Below are positions 61,906-64,000 of a stretch of DNA of 64,000 nt, piece after piece. Below the pieces are notes generated by a model. That model did no database searches. It was not told where the DNA came from and saw only the letters and a list, made by a program, of their open reading frames with translations. Position 1 is the first letter of the stretch. Each line of letters opens with the position of its first letter. Both the position numbers and the translations under genes were made by a program. This stretch comes from SZAS-103 sp038234715 (GTDB lineage Bacteria > Pseudomonadota > Gammaproteobacteria > Xanthomonadales > Xanthomonadaceae): positions 1 through 64,000 of the forward strand of contig JBBQTD010000004.1 in NCBI GenBank assembly GCA_038234715.1. Direction: 5' to 3'.

Positions 61906-62073
61906 TGGAAAACCTCCGTGTTGATCGCGCGGCGATTGCTCGCGCGGTGTGCCTGCATGGAACCCGTTGATCGTACGCGTGCAAACGTGAACGCCGGGTA
62001 TTGAAGCCCTTGACCAGCCGTAACAAACACGGGTGGATTAGACTGCGACTGGACAACGGGACAGGGGCCACCG

Positions 62074-62829
62074 ATGGCGATCAGCTGGACACATGTAGCA
62101 CCGTCGGTGATCGCGGCTTTCCTCGCGTCCCTGGTCGAATTCGTCGAGGCGCTGACGGTCGTGCTTGCGGTTGGCGTCACGCGTGGCTGGCGCGGAGCGC
62201 TGAGCGGTAGCGGCACGGCATTGCTGGTGTTACTCGCCATGATCGCGGTGCTGGGCCCTGCCTTGACGCGCATTCCGCTGGACATCGTGCAACTCTTCGT
62301 CGGGGCGCTGCTGTTGCTGTTCGGGATGCGATGGTTGCGCAAGGCCGTTCTGCGCGCGGCAGGGGTGATCGCCTTGCATGACGAGGCGACCGAATACGCC
62401 GAGCAGACCGCCTCGTTGCAACGCATGGGCAGCGCCGGCAGTGGGATGGACATGGTGGGGTTTGCTGCGGCGTTCAAGATCACCATGCTCGAGGGCGTCG
62501 AAGTGGTGTTCATCGTGATCGCGATTGGTGCGGGCGGGGTCGGCCTGTTGCTGCCGGCTTGCGTAGGCGCGCTGGCCGCGTTGCTGGTGGTGCTGGCGCT
62601 TGGCGCGGTGGTGCACAAGCCACTTGCACGGGTCCCGGAGAACACCTTGAAATTCGCGGTGGGGGTCCTGTTATCCGCATTCGGCACGTTCTGGTTCGGC
62701 GAAGGGATCGGGGTTGCATGGCCGGAAAAGGACTGGTCGATCCTCGCGTTGATCGCCGGGTTCCTCGCCATCGCGCTGCTGATGGTGCCTTTGTGTCGCG
62801 AACGCAGCAGTCTGCGTTCGAACGTCTGA
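62074..62829 (+). CDS. COG4280-like integral membrane protein, putative cation transporter
   Basis: This 251-residue protein has six to seven membrane helices. Two helices carry paired acidic residues in related motifs, LVEFVEALTVVLAVGV and TMLEGVEVVFIVIAIGA, the inverted-duplication pattern seen in GDT1/TMEM165 and FTR1-like cation carriers. I identify it with the COG4280 group of predicted membrane proteins from memory. Calcium, manganese or iron transport is inference. It is cotranscribed with the next small gene. Confidence 0.65.
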   Translation: MAISWTHVAPSVIAAFLASLVEFVEALTVVLAVGVTRGWRGALSGSGTALLVLLAMIAVLGPALTRIPLDIVQLFVGALLLLFGMRWLRKAVLRAAGVIALHDEATEYAEQTASLQRMGSAGSGMDMVGFAAAFKITMLEGVEVVFIVIAIGAGGVGLLLPACVGALAALLVVLALGAVVHKPLARVPENTLKFAVGVLLSAFGTFWFGEGIGVAWPEKDWSILALIAGFLAIALLMVPLCRERSSLRSNV

Positions 62830-62844
62830 TACCGGGAGATACCG

Positions 62845-63051
62845 ATGCATTGGATCAAGACGATTTTCAGCGAACTCTATTCGGTGTTCGTCGATGACGG
62901 CAGCTTCGCGATCGCGATCCTGGTCTGGGCTCTTTTGCTGTGGTTGCTGGTTCCGCGCCTGGGATTGTCGGGAGGCTGGAACGGGGCCCTGCTGTTTTCG
63001 GGACTGTGTGTGATCCTGGTCGAGAGCGCACTGCGCCGCGCGCGCAAGTAA
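62845..63051 (+). CDS. Small two-helix membrane protein
   Basis: This 68-residue protein has two predicted helices (FAIAILVWALLLWLLVP and GALLFSGLCVILVESAL) and a basic C-terminus. It starts 15 bases after the COG4280-like gene and is likely its small subunit or partner. No named domain is recognised. Confidence 0.65.
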   Translation: MHWIKTIFSELYSVFVDDGSFAIAILVWALLLWLLVPRLGLSGGWNGALLFSGLCVILVESALRRARK

Positions 63052-63195
63052 TCGGCACACCATGCCACTGGATTCATTCCCTCGATCGACCGCCGTCGCG
63101 AATGCTTCCGCTTCACCGATCGAGGCCCACCATGACCTTCGCCACTTCGGCACGCGCTTGTCACGATGCGGTCACAACCACGCCGTCTGGCTTCA

Positions 63196-63810
63196 TCACG
63201 CAGTCGGATGGTCGCGTTCGAGCAGGAACTGGAGGTGCCTGCGCACCATCGGCCATTCTCCATCGATGATGGAAAACACCACCGTATCGCGATAGCCGCC
63301 ATCGGGCATCACCATGTGATTGCGCAGGATGCCGTCCTGCTTCGCACCGAGCCTGGCGATCGCAGCGCGCGACCGCTGGTTGAACCAGTTGGTTCGAAAC
63401 TCGACCGCGATCGCAGCGAGCGATTCGAACGCGTGACGCAACAACAGCAACTTCGCCTCGGTGTTGAGTGCGGTGCGTTGCACGCGCGATGCGTACCACG
63501 TGTAGCCAATCTCCAGACGCCGGTTCGCCGCGTCGACATGGCAATAGCGCGTGCTGCCGACAACGTCACCGCGCGCGTCGCGCACGACGAACGGCATTGA
63601 TGCTCCCGCTCGGTACTCGGCAAGTGCAGTCGCGATATAGCCTTCCACCGCATCGGCTGCAGGCACCGACGTGTACCACAGCCGCCAGAGCTCGCCATCG
63701 GCAACCGCATCGCGCAGCGCCTGTTCGTGCGCGGCTTGCAAGGGCTCCAGGCGGACGTGGCTTCCTTCCAGGACGATCGGCTGCAACCAGGGCGCCCCTG
63801 CGGTCTTCAT
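63196..63810 (-). CDS. GNAT acetyltransferase, RimL-like
   Basis: This 204-residue enzyme starts with VLEGSHVRLEPLQAAHEQAL, the typical opening of ribosomal-protein-like N-acetyltransferases. It continues with EIGYTWYASRVQRTALNTEA (acetyl-CoA region) and FNQRSRAAIARLGAKQDGIL (last helix). Substrate is unknown. The ATG at 63810 fits the family; the open frame further upstream crosses a terminator. Confidence 0.85.
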   Translation of the reverse strand: MKTAGAPWLQPIVLEGSHVRLEPLQAAHEQALRDAVADGELWRLWYTSVPAADAVEGYIATALAEYRAGASMPFVVRDARGDVVGSTRYCHVDAANRRLEIGYTWYASRVQRTALNTEAKLLLLRHAFESLAAIAVEFRTNWFNQRSRAAIARLGAKQDGILRNHMVMPDGGYRDTVVFSIIDGEWPMVRRHLQFLLERDHPTA

Positions 63811-63830
63811 GCCGTGCTCCACAAATGACA

Positions 63831-63856
63831 ACGCCCCTGCCGGGCGGCGGGGGCGT
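63831..63856 (-). terminator. Intrinsic terminator between the last two genes
   Basis: An 11-pair stem (63831-63841 with 63846-63856, one G-U pair, loop GGGC) is followed on the minus strand by TTGTCATTTG. It lies just downstream of the partial gene ending at 63902 and before the acetyltransferase start, so it separates the two transcripts. Confidence 0.65.
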
Positions 63857-63901
63857 GTCGAAGGATACCAATCCAATGCCGCCGCTGGCGGCCAGCGTGG
63901 A

Positions 63902-64000
63902 TCAGCGGCGCGGACCATCCTCTGCGGGCACCACCGAAACGCGCACGCGGATGCGGTTGCCCGGATCGTACGCCATGCGTGCAACGTACACATCGCCCTT
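63902..64000 (-). CDS. C-terminus of a gene cut by the window edge
   Basis: On the minus strand from the window edge 32 codons stay open to TGA at 63902. They read KGDVYVARMAYDPGNRIRVR, then VSVVPAEDGPRR. The sequence looks like a genuine protein end, followed by a good terminator. Too little is present to assign a family. Confidence 0.55.
   Translation of the reverse strand, partial: KGDVYVARMAYDPGNRIRVRVSVVPAEDGPRR

Overview
The window is about 64 kb of a high-GC, gene-dense chromosome with gammaproteobacterial gene content: creBC, rlmJ, mfd, fused rlmKL, tesB, bpt, purT, minCDE and cls. A near-perfect CRP/Clp-type site lies upstream of an endoglucanase gene. Together these suggest the Lysobacterales (Xanthomonadales), perhaps a Rhodanobacteraceae-like organism. 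That placement is inference; there is no rRNA, and I saw no tRNA gene. Most of the window is ordinary chromosome. A transposase is cut by the left edge and one partial CDS by the right edge.

Layout. 1-1.3 kb: 5' end of an IS transposase, a small secreted protein and a 21-bp repeat array. 1.3-11.1 kb: CreBC two-component system, a methyltransferase, RlmJ, a CDF metal transporter, an acetyltransferase and Mfd. 11.3-19.6 kb: accessory enzymes (VOC protein, secreted amidohydrolase, RidA-like protein, serine hydrolase, acetyltransferase, TPR plus seven-bladed FG-GAP protein, M20 amidohydrolase, pirin). 19.9-28.7 kb: methyltransferase, RlmKL, an alpha/beta hydrolase, an AmpD-like amidase, TesB, a DUF2007 protein, a six-EF-hand protein, Bpt and PurT. 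28.9-30.9 kb: an SPFH protein with a 25-residue membrane peptide and an Arc-like regulator. 30.9-33.1 kb: a 0.7 kb imperfect palindrome, an M15 peptidase and a 42-bp repeat array. 33.3-40.6 kb: a GAF-GGDEF cyclase, a FAD oxidase, a large unrecognised protein joined to an M48-peptidase remnant, a frameshifted cupredoxin, a DNA glycosylase and a DUF423 protein. 40.6-47.9 kb: a Gld-type ABC transporter, an SRPBCC protein and a DesKR-like two-component system. 48-52 kb: acetyltransferase-minC-minD-minE, with a 218-residue in-frame Ala/Pro-rich extension on MinD. 52-57.5 kb: a secreted GH44 endoglucanase with PKD and FN3 modules, and two further diguanylate cyclases facing each other. 57.8-64 kb: cardiolipin synthase, a cytochrome b561 pseudogene, an NTF2-like protein, a third 21-bp repeat array, a His/Met-rich EF-hand protein divergent from a COG4280-like membrane protein, and an acetyltransferase.

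The most unusual structure is the set of three separate intergenic arrays built on the same 21-bp (seven-codon) period, two of them with a 42-bp dimer: 592-843, 32767-33102 and 60557-61035. The next most notable are the extended minD, the 30975-31681 palindrome, three decayed genes close to functional ones, and several genes whose -10-like box sits so near the start codon that leaderless mRNAs are likely.

Starts were chosen by family alignment from memory, ribosome-binding sites and operon overlaps. No database search was run.
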